A stretch of DNA of 64,000 nt from Thermus brockianus (GTDB lineage: Bacteria; Deinococcota; Deinococci; Deinococcales; Thermaceae). The translations under genes were made by a program, and so were the position numbers. The notes below the pieces were generated by a model. It saw nothing but the letters and a program-made list of their open reading frames with translations. It did no database searches and was not told where the DNA came from. This document shows positions 10,150-18,954 of the stretch, piece after piece. Within the stretch, counting starts at the first letter, position 1. Each line of letters begins with the position of its first letter. The DNA lies in assembly GCF_001880325.1 (NCBI RefSeq), contig NZ_CP016312.1:1302001-1366000 (forward strand), given 5' to 3'.

Positions 10150-10728
10150 ATGCGGGTCTTGGTGGTGGACAACTACGATAGCTTCACCTACAACCTGGTG
10201 CAGTACCTGGGGGAGCTTGGGGCGAGCCCCGTGGTCTGGCGGAACGACCAGTTCGCCCTCGAGGACGTGGAGGCCCTGGACCCCGACCGCATCCTGATTA
10301 GCCCCGGGCCCTGTACCCCCTTGGAGGCGGGGCTTTCCCTACCCCTCATCGCCCGCTACGCCCCCCGCTACCCCATCCTCGGGGTCTGCCTGGGCCACCA
10401 GGCCATCGGCATGGCCTTCGGGGGGAAGGTGGTGCCGGCCCCCGTGCTCATGCACGGGAAGGTGAGCGAGATCCACCACGACGGCACCGGGGTCTTCCGG
10501 GGGCTCCCAAGCCCCTTCCCCGCCACCCGCTACCACTCCCTGGTGGTGGTGGAGGTGCCGGAGGAGCTCAGGGTGAACGCCTGGGTGGAGGAGGCGGGGG
10601 GGCGCACGGTGATGGGCTTCCGGCACCGGGCCTACCCCACCCACGGGGTGCAGTTCCACCCGGAAAGCTACCTCACCGAGGCGGGTAAACTCATCCTCAA
10701 GAACTTTTTGGAGGACCCATGGAGGTAG
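10150..10728 (+). CDS. trpG: anthranilate synthase component II (glutamine amidotransferase)
   Basis: 192 residues. This class I glutamine amidotransferase supplies ammonia to TrpE. Seen: VVDNYDSFTYNLVQYLG at the N-terminus, the oxyanion string SPGPCTP, the nucleophile in GVCLGHQAIG (Cys about 79) and the His/Glu of the triad in VQFHPESYLTEAG. The ATG immediately follows the trpE stop, so the two are translationally linked. Its end overlaps trpD by 10 bases. Confidence 0.95.
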   Translation: MRVLVVDNYDSFTYNLVQYLGELGASPVVWRNDQFALEDVEALDPDRILISPGPCTPLEAGLSLPLIARYAPRYPILGVCLGHQAIGMAFGGKVVPAPVLMHGKVSEIHHDGTGVFRGLPSPFPATRYHSLVVVEVPEELRVNAWVEEAGGRTVMGFRHRAYPTHGVQFHPESYLTEAGKLILKNFLEDPWR

Positions 10729-11708
10729 TGCGGAAGGCGCTTTTGGGCGAGGTTTTGGCGGAGGAGGAGGCTTACCGCCTCATGCAGGCCCTGATGCGGG
10801 GGGAGGTTTCCCCGGTGCGGGCGGCGGGGGTGCTCACCGCCATGGCCCTAAGGGGGGAAAGGCCCCACGAGATCGCCGCCATGGCCCGGGCCATGCGGGA
10901 GGCGGCGAGGCCCTTGCAGGTGGACAGGCGCCCCCTTTTGGACATCGTGGGCACCGGGGGGGACCATAAGGGGCTCCTAAACCTCTCCACCCTGGCCGCC
11001 CTGGTGGCGGCGGCGGGGGGGGTGGCGGTGGCCAAGCACGGGAACCGGGCGGCGAGCTCCCAAGCGGGCAGCGCCGACCTCCTGGAAGCCTTGGGGGTGG
11101 ACCTGGAGGCCCCGCCCGAAAGGGTGGGGGAGGCCATAGAGGCCTTGGGCTTCGGCTTCCTCTTCGCCCGGGTCTTCCACCCCGCCATGCGCCACGTGGC
11201 CCCGGTGCGGGCGGAGCTTGGCATCCGCACCGTCTTCAACCTTTTGGGCCCCCTCACCAACCCCGCCGGGGCGGACGCCTACGTCCTCGGGGTCTATAGC
11301 GAAAGGTGGCTTTCCCCCATGGCCGAGGCCCTGGAGCGGCTTGGGGCCAGGGGGCTTGTGGTCCACGGGGAGGGGGCGGACGAGCTCGTCCTCGGGGAGA
11401 ACCGGGTGGCGGAGGTGGGGAAGGGGGTTTACACCCTCACCCCGGAGGCGGTGGGCCTGGAGCGGGCCCCCCTCGAGGCCCTCAAGGGGGGCACCCCCCA
11501 GGAGAACGCCGAGCGGGCCCGGCGCCTCCTGAAAGGGGAGGAGAAAGGCCCCGCCGCCCAGGCGGTGGCCCTGGCGGCGGGGGCGGGGCTCTATGCGGCG
11601 GGGGCGGTGGCTAGCCTCGAGGCGGGCGTGCGCCGGGCCCAGGAGGTCCTGGCGAGCGGCGAGGCCTACCTCCTCCTGGAGCGGTACGTGGCCTTCCTCA
11701 AGGCCTAG
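10719..11708 (+). CDS. trpD: anthranilate phosphoribosyltransferase
   Basis: 329 residues. It transfers phosphoribose from PRPP to anthranilate, the second committed step of tryptophan synthesis. Seen: the PRPP motif DIVGTGGDHKGLLNLST, the KHGNRAASS string, and NLLGPLTNPAGAD. It begins inside trpG (10-base overlap). Its stop overlaps by 4 bases the stop of purA on the other strand. trpC, F, B and A are not in the window, so the pathway is split over several loci. Confidence 0.95.
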   Translation: MEVVRKALLGEVLAEEEAYRLMQALMRGEVSPVRAAGVLTAMALRGERPHEIAAMARAMREAARPLQVDRRPLLDIVGTGGDHKGLLNLSTLAALVAAAGGVAVAKHGNRAASSQAGSADLLEALGVDLEAPPERVGEAIEALGFGFLFARVFHPAMRHVAPVRAELGIRTVFNLLGPLTNPAGADAYVLGVYSERWLSPMAEALERLGARGLVVHGEGADELVLGENRVAEVGKGVYTLTPEAVGLERAPLEALKGGTPQENAERARRLLKGEEKGPAAQAVALAAGAGLYAAGAVASLEAGVRRAQEVLASGEAYLLLERYVAFLKA

Positions 11709-12931
11709 ACCCAGCTCACCGCCCCGAAGGTGTCCTCCCGGCGGGGGCTCGTGGAGAAGAGGACCACGGGCACCCCCGTGTGCTCCTCAATGAGCTCCAG
11801 GTAGCGGAGGAGGCTTCCCGGGAGGTCCTCCCGGCCCTTTACCCCCGAAAGCTCCCCCCAGCCCGGAAGCTCCAGGTAGCGCACCGCCTCGGGCCTCGCC
11901 TCCCCGGGGCGGGCCCCATCCAGGTACTCCACCGCCACCTTCACCCGCTCCAAGCCGGAGAGCACGTCCAGCTTGGTGAGGGCCAGGCCGTCAAAGCCGT
12001 TCACCTCGCAGGCGTACCTCAGGGCCACCAGGTCCAGCCAGCCCACCCGGCGGGGCCTGCCCGTGGTGGTGCCGTACTCCCCGCCCTTCTCCCGCAGGTG
12101 GTGGGCCAGCGCCCCGTGGATCTCGGTGGGAAAGGGGCCTTCCCCCACCCGGGTGGCGTAGGCCTTGGCCACCCCGTAGACCTTGGTGATGGCCTTGTGG
12201 GGAAGCCCGGTGCCCACCAGGATACCCCCCACCGTGGGGTGGGAGCTCGTCACGTAGGGGTAGGTGCCGTAGTTCAGGTCCAAGAGGGTGGCCTGGGCCC
12301 CTTCAAAGAGGAGGCGCTTGCCCTTGCGCCAAGCCTCCCGGAGAAGGGCCCCGGTGTCGGCGATGTAGGGCTTGAGGATCTCCCGCATGCGGCGCAGGTC
12401 GGCCAGGGCCTTCTCCTCCGTGTCCCAGCCTGCCTCCCTCGTGGAGTTGGGCTTCTCGTAGAGGAGGCGGCGCACCCTTTCCCTCAGGACCTCCTCGTCC
12501 AGAAGGTCTCCCGCCCGGATCCCCACCCGCCTGGCCCGGTCGGAGTAGGCGGGGCCGATGCCCCGGCCCGTGGTGCCCACGAAGTTGTGGCGGCTTTCCA
12601 CGTACTTGTGGTGGGGTAGGACCAGGTGGGCCCTTTCCGAGACCAGGACCTTGGGGTCAAACCCCTCTTTCCGCAGGCCTTCCAGCTCTTCCTGGAAGCG
12701 GAAGGGGTCTATGACCATCCCGTCCCCCAGGACGTTCACCGCATGGGGGTGGATGACCCCCGAGGGCAGGAGGTTGAGCTTGAAGACCCGGCCCTCCGCC
12801 ACCACGGTGTGCCCGGCGTTGGCCCCGCCCTGGTAGCGGACCACGTAGTCCGCCTCCTGGGCCAAGGCGTCCACCACCTTGCCCTTGCCCTCGTCCCCCC
12901 ACTGCGCCCCGATGATGGCGATCCCCGGCAT
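11705..12931 (-). CDS. purA: adenylosuccinate synthetase
   Basis: 408 residues, slightly shorter than the E. coli enzyme. It makes adenylosuccinate from IMP, aspartate and GTP in AMP synthesis. Seen: the N-terminal P-loop variant GAQWGDEGKGKVVD with catalytic Asp and Lys, YQGGANAGHTV with catalytic His, FVGTTGRGIGPAYSDRA, and ALTKLDVLSG for guanine binding. The ATG follows AAGGGG and lies 10 bases after the aldo-keto reductase stop, so it is the last gene of a minus-strand run that also contains hpt, another purine gene. Confidence 0.95.
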   Translation of the reverse strand: MPGIAIIGAQWGDEGKGKVVDALAQEADYVVRYQGGANAGHTVVAEGRVFKLNLLPSGVIHPHAVNVLGDGMVIDPFRFQEELEGLRKEGFDPKVLVSERAHLVLPHHKYVESRHNFVGTTGRGIGPAYSDRARRVGIRAGDLLDEEVLRERVRRLLYEKPNSTREAGWDTEEKALADLRRMREILKPYIADTGALLREAWRKGKRLLFEGAQATLLDLNYGTYPYVTSSHPTVGGILVGTGLPHKAITKVYGVAKAYATRVGEGPFPTEIHGALAHHLREKGGEYGTTTGRPRRVGWLDLVALRYACEVNGFDGLALTKLDVLSGLERVKVAVEYLDGARPGEARPEAVRYLELPGWGELSGVKGREDLPGSLLRYLELIEEHTGVPVVLFSTSPRREDTFGAVSWV

Positions 12932-12941
12932 CCCCTTAAGC

Positions 12942-13829
12942 TTACGATGCCCCCTCCAAAAGGGCCATCTCTTCCGGGGTGAGGGAGATCCTTAAGGCCA
13001 TGGCGTTTTGCTGGGCCTGGTGGGCGTTTTTGGCCCCGGGGATGGGGAGGGCCCCTTTCTCCATCAGGTAGCGGAGGGCGATGGCGGCGGGGCTTGTGCC
13101 CTTGGCCTCGGCAAGCCCCTGGAGCACGGGAAGAAGGCGGCGCACCCAGTCCAGGAAGGGGCGGTACTTGCTCCCCCGGTAGCCCTTTGGGGGATGGTCG
13201 GGGTCCAGCTTGCCCGTAAGCCAGCCCATGGCCAGGGGGCTATAGGCCATGAGGGCGATGCCCTCCCGCCGGAGGGCGGGCAGGTGGGCCTCCCAGTCCC
13301 GTTGGAGGAGGTTTAGCTCCACCTGGTTGGCCCAAAGGGGCACCCGGTGGCGCTCCAAGACCCCCTTCACCGCCTCCAGCTGGGCTACGGAGCAGTTGGC
13401 CACCCCTACCCCCCGGGCGAGGCCCCGCTCGTGGGCCTCCGCCAGGGCCTCGGCCCAAACCCTGAGGGGCACGGGGGGCCAGGGCCAGTGGAGGAGGTAG
13501 AGGTCCACCGCTTCCACCCCAAGCCGCTCCAAGCTCCCCTTAAGCGCCTTGAGGAGGCTTTTCCTTGAAAGGCGCCAGGGGTAGGGGAAGAACTTGGTGA
13601 CGAGAAAGGGCCTTTCCCCCGTCTCGGCCATGAAGCGGCCCAAGAGCCTTTCCGAAAGGCCGAACCCGTAGAACTCGGCGGTGTCAAAAAGGCGAAGGCC
13701 CGCCCGGAGGCTTTCCCGGAAGGCCTCCCTAAGCTCGGCCTCCCCATAGGCCTTGCCGTAGCCCCAGAAAAGCCGGTCCCCCCAGGCCCAGGTGCCCACG
13801 CCCATGGGGTGTTGCCAAAGCGGGTTCAT
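12942..13829 (-). CDS. aldo/keto reductase
   Basis: 295 residues with the TIM-barrel AKR pattern: LFDTAEFYGFGLSERLLG (catalytic Asp and Tyr), KFFPYPWRLS (catalytic Lys), YLLHWPWP (catalytic His), and the cofactor string PIPGAKNAHQAQQN. It would reduce carbonyl compounds with NADPH; the substrate is unknown. The start codon overlaps the stop of the YhhQ-type transporter gene by 4 bases, showing operon coupling rather than a metabolic link. Confidence 0.85.
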   Translation of the reverse strand: MNPLWQHPMGVGTWAWGDRLFWGYGKAYGEAELREAFRESLRAGLRLFDTAEFYGFGLSERLLGRFMAETGERPFLVTKFFPYPWRLSRKSLLKALKGSLERLGVEAVDLYLLHWPWPPVPLRVWAEALAEAHERGLARGVGVANCSVAQLEAVKGVLERHRVPLWANQVELNLLQRDWEAHLPALRREGIALMAYSPLAMGWLTGKLDPDHPPKGYRGSKYRPFLDWVRRLLPVLQGLAEAKGTSPAAIALRYLMEKGALPIPGAKNAHQAQQNAMALRISLTPEEMALLEGAS

Positions 13830-14494
13830 GCCAGACGGAAGGGGTTGAAGTCCGTGTCCCTATCGTAAGCGTCCAGCCCCTCGGCCCGCTTGAGGAAGCC
13901 CACCACGCCGTAGGTGACCGGAAGCATCAGGGCCTCCACCCCCACCTTGAAGGCGTAGTTGGAGAGGAAGACGGTGAGGAGCACCTCGTTGGGGAGGACG
14001 CCGTAGAAGGCCACGAGGAGGAAGAGCCCCGTGTCCAGCCCTTGGCCCACCAGGGTGGAGCTCAGGGCCCTTAGCCAAAAGAAGCGCCCCTCCGTGCGCA
14101 CCTTGAGCCTGGCCAGGACGTAGGCGTTGGCGAACTCCCCGGCGAAATAGGCGAGGAGGCTTCCCAGGACGATCCTGGGGGTGAGGCCGAGGAGGAGGCC
14201 AAAGGCCTCGCCATACCGGCGGCTTTCCCCATCCTCTGGGGTGGGGAGGGCGGCCACCCCTTGGAAGGTGAGGGTGGCGAGGACCAGGGCGAAGAACCCG
14301 ATCCAGATAACCCGCCGGCTTTTGCGGTAGCCGTAGACCTCCGTGAGGACGTCCCCGAAGATGTAGGCCAAGGGGAAGAGCAGTGTCCCCCCGTCAAAGG
14401 TGAAGGGACCCAGGACCACGAGCTTGGTGGAGGCCACGTTGGAGACGAGGAGCACCGTGGCGAAAAGGGCGGTGATGAGGTCCAGGTACCTCAT
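13826..14494 (-). CDS. YhhQ/QueT-like queuosine precursor transporter
   Basis: 222 residues with about six membrane helices. The N-terminal pattern with SNVASTKLV, GGTLLFPLAYIFGDVLTEVYGYRKSRRVIW matches the YhhQ (DUF165) family, which imports preQ0/preQ1 for queuosine in tRNA. It overlaps by 4 bases with hpt upstream and with the aldo-keto reductase downstream. The association with hpt fits a purine/deazapurine salvage theme, but the substrate is inferred from the family. Confidence 0.8.
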   Translation of the reverse strand: MRYLDLITALFATVLLVSNVASTKLVVLGPFTFDGGTLLFPLAYIFGDVLTEVYGYRKSRRVIWIGFFALVLATLTFQGVAALPTPEDGESRRYGEAFGLLLGLTPRIVLGSLLAYFAGEFANAYVLARLKVRTEGRFFWLRALSSTLVGQGLDTGLFLLVAFYGVLPNEVLLTVFLSNYAFKVGVEALMLPVTYGVVGFLKRAEGLDAYDRDTDFNPFRLA

Positions 14495-15027
14495 TCCTCC
14501 TCCGGGCGGATGGACGTGATGAAGGGCAGGTTCCGGTCAAACTGGGCCCTATCCAGGCCGTAGCCGTAGACGTAGGCGTCCTCAATCTCAAAGCCCAGGT
14601 AGTGGATGGGGACCTCCACCTGGCGGCGGGAGGGCTTGGAGAGGAGGGCGGCCACGCGGACGGAGTTGGGCTTGCGGGCCTCGAGGTAGTCCAGGAGATA
14701 GGAAAGGGTAAGCCCCGTGTCCACGATGTCCTCCACCACGATGACATCCCGGCCGTGAATGGGCAGCCTCAGGTCCTTGATGAGCTCCACCTCCCCGCTA
14801 GAGCGGTAGGCGTTGCCGTAGGAGCTGATGGAGATGAAGTCCAGGGTGAGGGGGAGGGGAATGGCCCGCACCAGGTCGGCCATGAAGATGAAGGCCCCGT
14901 TGAGCACGCAGATGAGGTGGGGGGTCTTCCCCTGGTAGTCCTGGGCGATCTGGGCCCCTAGCTCCTTGACCCGCCGCTCTATGGCCTCGGCGCTGATCTG
15001 CACGGGTCCGTTCCCCGGCGCAAACAT
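14491..15027 (-). CDS. hpt: hypoxanthine phosphoribosyltransferase
   Basis: 178 residues from ATG 15027; a longer frame to 15093 would run into the pseudouridine synthase gene. It salvages hypoxanthine/guanine with PRPP. Seen: the flexible-loop SSYGN region and the PRPP motif VIVVEDIVDTGLTLSYL, followed by the purine-contact strings VAALLSKPSRR and YLGFEIEDAYVYGYGLD. A TAGAAT sequence 7 bases before the ATG could give an internal leaderless promoter within the end of the upstream gene. Confidence 0.92.
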   Translation of the reverse strand: MFAPGNGPVQISAEAIERRVKELGAQIAQDYQGKTPHLICVLNGAFIFMADLVRAIPLPLTLDFISISSYGNAYRSSGEVELIKDLRLPIHGRDVIVVEDIVDTGLTLSYLLDYLEARKPNSVRVAALLSKPSRRQVEVPIHYLGFEIEDAYVYGYGLDRAQFDRNLPFITSIRPEEE

Positions 15028-15032
15028 GCCCC

Positions 15033-15731
15033 TTATTCTAGCCCCACCTGGCGCAACAGGGCCTTCTCCTCCTCCGGGGAAAGCCTCCGCCACCTTCCCG
15101 GGGGCAGGTCCCCGAGCCGGATGGGCCCCACCTGCACCCTTAAAAGCCGCCGCACCGGGTACCCCACGGCCTTGAGCATCCTGCGCACCTCCCGTTTCCG
15201 CCCTTCCCCTAGGGTGAGGAGGGCGCCGCCGGGAGCGGGGCGGCAGGCGAGGGCCTGGGCGGGGCCGTCCTCCAAAAGGACCCCCTTTAGGAGCCTCCGG
15301 CAGACGGCCTCCGGCAAGGTGCCCCTTTCGGTCCAGACCCGGTAAACCTTCACCACCCTGTAGCGGGGATGGGTGAGGCGGAAGGTGAGTTCGCCGTCGT
15401 TGGTCAAGAGGAGAAGCCCCTCGGAGTCCCGGTCCAGGCGGCCCACGGGGTGGAGGCCGGGGATGTCCGGCAGGAGCTCGTACACGGTCTTTGCCGCATG
15501 GGGATCAAAGCGGGTGGTGGTGTAGCCCTTGGGCTTGTGGAGGGCGAGGACCACCCGCTCGGGCAGGGCCACCCGCTGGCCCGCCACCTCCACGAGGTCC
15601 TGGGGCCCCACCTTCTGCCCCAGCCGGGCCACCTCCCCGTTCACCCGGACGAGGCCTTGCTGGATCAGGGCCTCCGCCTTCCGGCGGCTCGCCACCCCGG
15701 CCCGGGCGAGAAAGACCTGTAACCGCATCAT
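15033..15731 (-). CDS. rRNA pseudouridine synthase, RluB/RsuA family
   Basis: 232 residues. An S4 RNA-binding domain (about 1-60, RLQVFLARAGVASRRKAEALI) is followed by the RsuA-type catalytic domain with the aspartate motif VGRLDRDSEGLLLLTNDG and the C-terminal GRKREVRRMLKAVGYPV. It modifies uridine in 16S or 23S rRNA; the exact site cannot be told. The start (ATGATG at 15731/15728) overlaps the enoyl-CoA hydratase stop. Confidence 0.9.
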   Translation of the reverse strand: MMRLQVFLARAGVASRRKAEALIQQGLVRVNGEVARLGQKVGPQDLVEVAGQRVALPERVVLALHKPKGYTTTRFDPHAAKTVYELLPDIPGLHPVGRLDRDSEGLLLLTNDGELTFRLTHPRYRVVKVYRVWTERGTLPEAVCRRLLKGVLLEDGPAQALACRPAPGGALLTLGEGRKREVRRMLKAVGYPVRRLLRVQVGPIRLGDLPPGRWRRLSPEEEKALLRQVGLE

Positions 15732-16516
15732 GGGAACTGGGGTTCCCGCTTCTCCTTAAGGGCCCTGAGACCCTCCTCCAGCTCCTCGCCGGAAAAGCCC
15801 AAAAACTCCAAGGCCAGGGAGAGCTCAAAGTGGGGGAGGAAGGTGCGAAGCCAGTGGTTGAGAGCGCGCTTGGTGTGGCCCAAGGCTTCCTTGGGCCCCT
15901 TGGCCAGGCGCTCCGCCACCTCCAGGGCCCGCCCGTAGACCGCCTCGTCCTCCACCGCCAGGGCCACGAGGCCAAGCCTTTCCGCCTCCTCCCCGGTGAG
16001 GGGCTCGTGGAGGAAGAGGTGGTACTTGGCCTTGGCCAGGCCCACCAAAAGGGGCCAGAGGAGCACCGCATGGTCCCCCGCCGCCACCCCAAGGCGGAGG
16101 TGGCCGTCCAGCAGGCGGGCCTTCTTGCCCACCACGGCGATGTCCGCCGAAAGGGCCAGGGCGAGCCCCGCCCCCACCGCCACCTTCTCCACCGCCGCCA
16201 CCACGGGCCTGGGGAAGTTGAGGGGCCCCAGGACCAGGTCCCTCGCCTCCTCCAAGACCCGCATCAGGGCCTTGCGGGAAGCGCGCATCTCCTCTATGAG
16301 GGCAAAGGAGCCCCCGGCGGAGAAGACGCCCCCTTCCCCCCTGAGGAGGACGGCGCGGAGGTGGGGGAGGGCCTCGAGGTCCCGCCACACCTGGGAGAGG
16401 GCCCGGTGGAGGGGGGGGTCCATGGCGTTGAGCTTCTCCCCCTGGAAGGAGATCTCCAGGACCCCCGGCCTGGGCCAGGCGAAGCGCAAGGAGGGGTAGC
16501 GCTCGGCTAGATCCAT
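15728..16516 (-). CDS. enoyl-CoA hydratase/isomerase family protein
   Basis: 262 residues with the crotonase fold: [17 protein letters not shown] (oxyanion region), [12 protein letters not shown], then a [23 protein letters not shown] segment seen in a subgroup of CoA hydratases in place of the usual PGAGG string. It probably acts on a fatty or amino-acid derived enoyl-CoA. It heads the minus-strand run that continues to purA, and is divergent from truB with 45 bases between their starts. Confidence 0.82.
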   Translation of the reverse strand: MDLAERYPSLRFAWPRPGVLEISFQGEKLNAMDPPLHRALSQVWRDLEALPHLRAVLLRGEGGVFSAGGSFALIEEMRASRKALMRVLEEARDLVLGPLNFPRPVVAAVEKVAVGAGLALALSADIAVVGKKARLLDGHLRLGVAAGDHAVLLWPLLVGLAKAKYHLFLHEPLTGEEAERLGLVALAVEDEAVYGRALEVAERLAKGPKEALGHTKRALNHWLRTFLPHFELSLALEFLGFSGEELEEGLRALKEKREPQFP

Positions 16517-16543
16517 ACGTCCATTCTTCCCGCCCCCTTCCGG

Positions 16544-16552
16544 TGATACAAT
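16544..16552 (+). promoter_or_regulatory. extended -10 promoter of truB
   Basis: TGATACAAT: a TG extension plus TACAAT (16547-16552) ending 9 bases before the truB ATG, consistent with a leaderless or near-leaderless transcript. Confidence 0.6.
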
Positions 16553-16561
16553 CCCCTAGGC

Positions 16562-17500
16562 ATGGCCCTCTACGCGGTGGACAAGCCCCTCCACCTCACC
16601 TCGCACGATGCGGTGGAGGAGGCGAGAAAGCGCCTCGGCACCCGCCGGGTGGGGCACACCGGCACCCTGGACCCCTTGGCCACGGGGCTTTTGCTCCTCG
16701 TTTCCGAGGAGAGCACCAAACTGGTGCCCTTCCTCTCCGGGGAGGACAAGGAGTACATCGCCTGGGTGTCCTTTGGGGCCACCACGCCCACCTTGGATGC
16801 GGAAGGCCCCGTGAGCGAGGAGGCCCCGGTGCGGTTTGACCGCAAGGACCTGGAAAGCGTCCTCCCCTCCTTCTTGGCCCTGAGGGAGCAGGTGCCGCCC
16901 CTCTACTCCGCCATCAAGGTGGGGGGCAAGCGGGCCTACGAGGCGGCCCGGGAGGGGAAACCCCTGGAGCTCGGCCCAAGGCCGGTGCGCTACGTGGAGC
17001 TGGAGCTCCTCGCCTTTGACCCAAAGCCCATTCCCCACCCCATCGCCCCTTCGGCCAAGGGGTGGCGGCTTGCGGAAAAGGGCGGGCGCAAGGTGGAGCT
17101 CCCCAAGCCCCTCGGGGACTACCCCACCGCGGTCATCCGCCTGGTGGTGGGCCCGGGCACCTACGTGCGGGCCTTCGCCCGGGACCTAGGGGAAAAGCTC
17201 AGGACCAAGGCCTTCCTTTCGGGGCTCGTGCGCACCCGCATCGGCAAGGTGGGCCTGGAGCGGGCGGTGCGGCTTTCGGAGCTTTCCCCGGAAAAGGCCA
17301 TCCCCGAGGTGGATGTCCTGCCCTTTCCCGTGGTGGAGCTTTCCCACACCGAGGCCAGGCGGGTCTTGGAAGGGGTGCCCCTTCCCATTCCCGCCCTGGG
17401 CTACGTGACCCTGGTAGACTCCCGCAGGCGGCTTTTGGCCATCGCAGAGGGCGACGGCTTCAAGCTGAAGATCCGACGGGTGTTCGTAAAGGAGGCGTGA
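16562..17500 (+). CDS. truB: tRNA pseudouridine-55 synthase
   Basis: 312 residues. It forms pseudouridine 55 in the T-arm of tRNAs. Seen: the catalytic motif [15 protein letters not shown] near residue 35, [13 protein letters not shown], and [13 protein letters not shown]; a C-terminal PUA-like region follows from about residue 235. Its stop lies 1 base before the ald start. Confidence 0.95.
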   Translation: MALYAVDKPLHLTSHDAVEEARKRLGTRRVGHTGTLDPLATGLLLLVSEESTKLVPFLSGEDKEYIAWVSFGATTPTLDAEGPVSEEAPVRFDRKDLESVLPSFLALREQVPPLYSAIKVGGKRAYEAAREGKPLELGPRPVRYVELELLAFDPKPIPHPIAPSAKGWRLAEKGGRKVELPKPLGDYPTAVIRLVVGPGTYVRAFARDLGEKLRTKAFLSGLVRTRIGKVGLERAVRLSELSPEKAIPEVDVLPFPVVELSHTEARRVLEGVPLPIPALGYVTLVDSRRRLLAIAEGDGFKLKIRRVFVKEA

Positions 17501-17501
17501 G

Positions 17502-18611
17502 ATGATCATCGGCGTACCCAAGGAGATCAAGACCCTGGAGAACCGCGTGGCCCTGACCCCGGGCGGGGTGGAGAGCTTGGTGAAGCGGGGGCATACCGTT
17601 TGGGTGGAGCGGGGGGCGGGGGTAGGCTCGGGCCTATCCGACGCCGAGTACGAGCGGGCCGGGGCCCAGCTGGTAAGCCGGGAGGAAGCCTGGAAGGCGG
17701 AGATGGTGGTGAAGGTGAAAGAACCCCTGCCCGAGGAGTACCCCTTTTTGCGGGATGGGCTCATCCTCTTCACCTACCTGCACCTGGCGGCGGACCGCAC
17801 CCTCACCGAGGCCATGCTCCGAAGCGGGGTCACGGGCATCGCCTATGAAACGGTGCAGCTTCCCGATGGCTCCTTGCCCCTTCTCGTTCCCATGAGCGAG
17901 GTGGCGGGGCGCATGGCGCCCCAGGTGGGGGCGCAGTTCCTGGAGAAGCCCCACGGGGGGCGGGGGGTGCTTTTGGGCGGGGTGCCCGGGGTGGCCCCGG
18001 CCAGCGTGGTCATCCTGGGGGGCGGTACCGTGGGCACCAACGCCGCCAAGATCGCCTTGGGGATGGGGGCCCAGGTGACCATCCTGGACGTGAACCACAA
18101 GCGCCTCCAGTACCTGGACGACGTGTTTGGCGGCCGGGTGGTGACCCTCACCGCCACCGAGGCCAACATCAAGAAGAGCATCCAGCACGCCGACCTCCTC
18201 ATCGGGGCCGTCCTGGTGCCGGGGGCCAAGGCGCCCAAGCTGGTGACCCGGGACATGCTCCCCCTCATGAAGGAGGGCTCGGTCATCGTGGACGTGGCCG
18301 TGGACCAGGGGGGGTGCGTGGAGACCATCCACCCCACCACCCACGCCGAGCCCACCTATGTGGTGGACGGGGTGGTGCACTACGGGGTGGCCAACATGCC
18401 GGGGGCGGTGCCCCGTACCTCCACCTTCGCCCTCACCAACCAAACCCTGCCCTATGTGCTCAAGTTGGCGGAGAAGGGCTTGGAGGCCCTCTTGGAAGAC
18501 GGGGCCCTCTTGAAGGGGCTCAACACCCATAAGGGCCTCCTCACCCACCCAGGGGTGGCGGAGGCCTTTGGCCTTCCCTACACGCCTCCCGAGGAGGCCT
18601 TAAGGAGGTAG
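17502..18611 (+). CDS. ald: alanine dehydrogenase
   Basis: 369 residues, close to the family length of about 371. It interconverts alanine with pyruvate, ammonia and NADH. Seen: [18 protein letters not shown] at the N-terminus, catalytic Lys in [10 protein letters not shown], the Rossmann motif [20 protein letters not shown], and [10 protein letters not shown] ribosome site (AAGGAGG) lies at the end of truB. The next gene begins 1 base after its stop. Confidence 0.95.
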   Translation: MIIGVPKEIKTLENRVALTPGGVESLVKRGHTVWVERGAGVGSGLSDAEYERAGAQLVSREEAWKAEMVVKVKEPLPEEYPFLRDGLILFTYLHLAADRTLTEAMLRSGVTGIAYETVQLPDGSLPLLVPMSEVAGRMAPQVGAQFLEKPHGGRGVLLGGVPGVAPASVVILGGGTVGTNAAKIALGMGAQVTILDVNHKRLQYLDDVFGGRVVTLTATEANIKKSIQHADLLIGAVLVPGAKAPKLVTRDMLPLMKEGSVIVDVAVDQGGCVETIHPTTHAEPTYVVDGVVHYGVANMPGAVPRTSTFALTNQTLPYVLKLAEKGLEALLEDGALLKGLNTHKGLLTHPGVAEAFGLPYTPPEEALRR

Positions 18612-18612
18612 C

Positions 18613-18954
18613 GTGCAAGGGCGTGTGACGGTGACGGAAACCGCCTTGGCTTCCTTGTTGGCCTTGGCGGCCCACGAGGTGCCGGGGGTGGTGGGCATGG
18701 CCCCGGCGGGCCTTAAGGAACAGGTGGTGCGCATCCTGGGGCGGCAGGAGGCGAGCGAGGGGGTGGTGGTCCGCCCGGACCCCACGAACCCGGGCAAGTA
18801 CGCCGCCGACTTCTACGTGGTGGTCGCCTTGGGGGCCCGCATCCCCACGGTGGTGGAGTCCTTGGCGGAGCGGGTGGCCTTCGCCGCCAAGCACCTGGCA
18901 GGGGTGGAGCTTTCCCAGGTGCGGGTGCACGTGGTGGGGGTGGGGCGTGCGTAA
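18613..18954 (+). CDS. Asp23/Gls24 (DUF322) family protein
   Basis: 113 residues from a GTG start directly after ald. Seen: VTVTETALASLLALAAHEVPGVVGM near the N-terminus and LAGVELSQVRVHVVGV at the C-terminus, the alkaline-shock Asp23 pattern. In many bacteria an Asp23-like gene precedes the DAK2/FakA gene, as here, where the two overlap by 8 bases. Its biochemical role is not established. Confidence 0.85.
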   Translation: MQGRVTVTETALASLLALAAHEVPGVVGMAPAGLKEQVVRILGRQEASEGVVVRPDPTNPGKYAADFYVVVALGARIPTVVESLAERVAFAAKHLAGVELSQVRVHVVGVGRA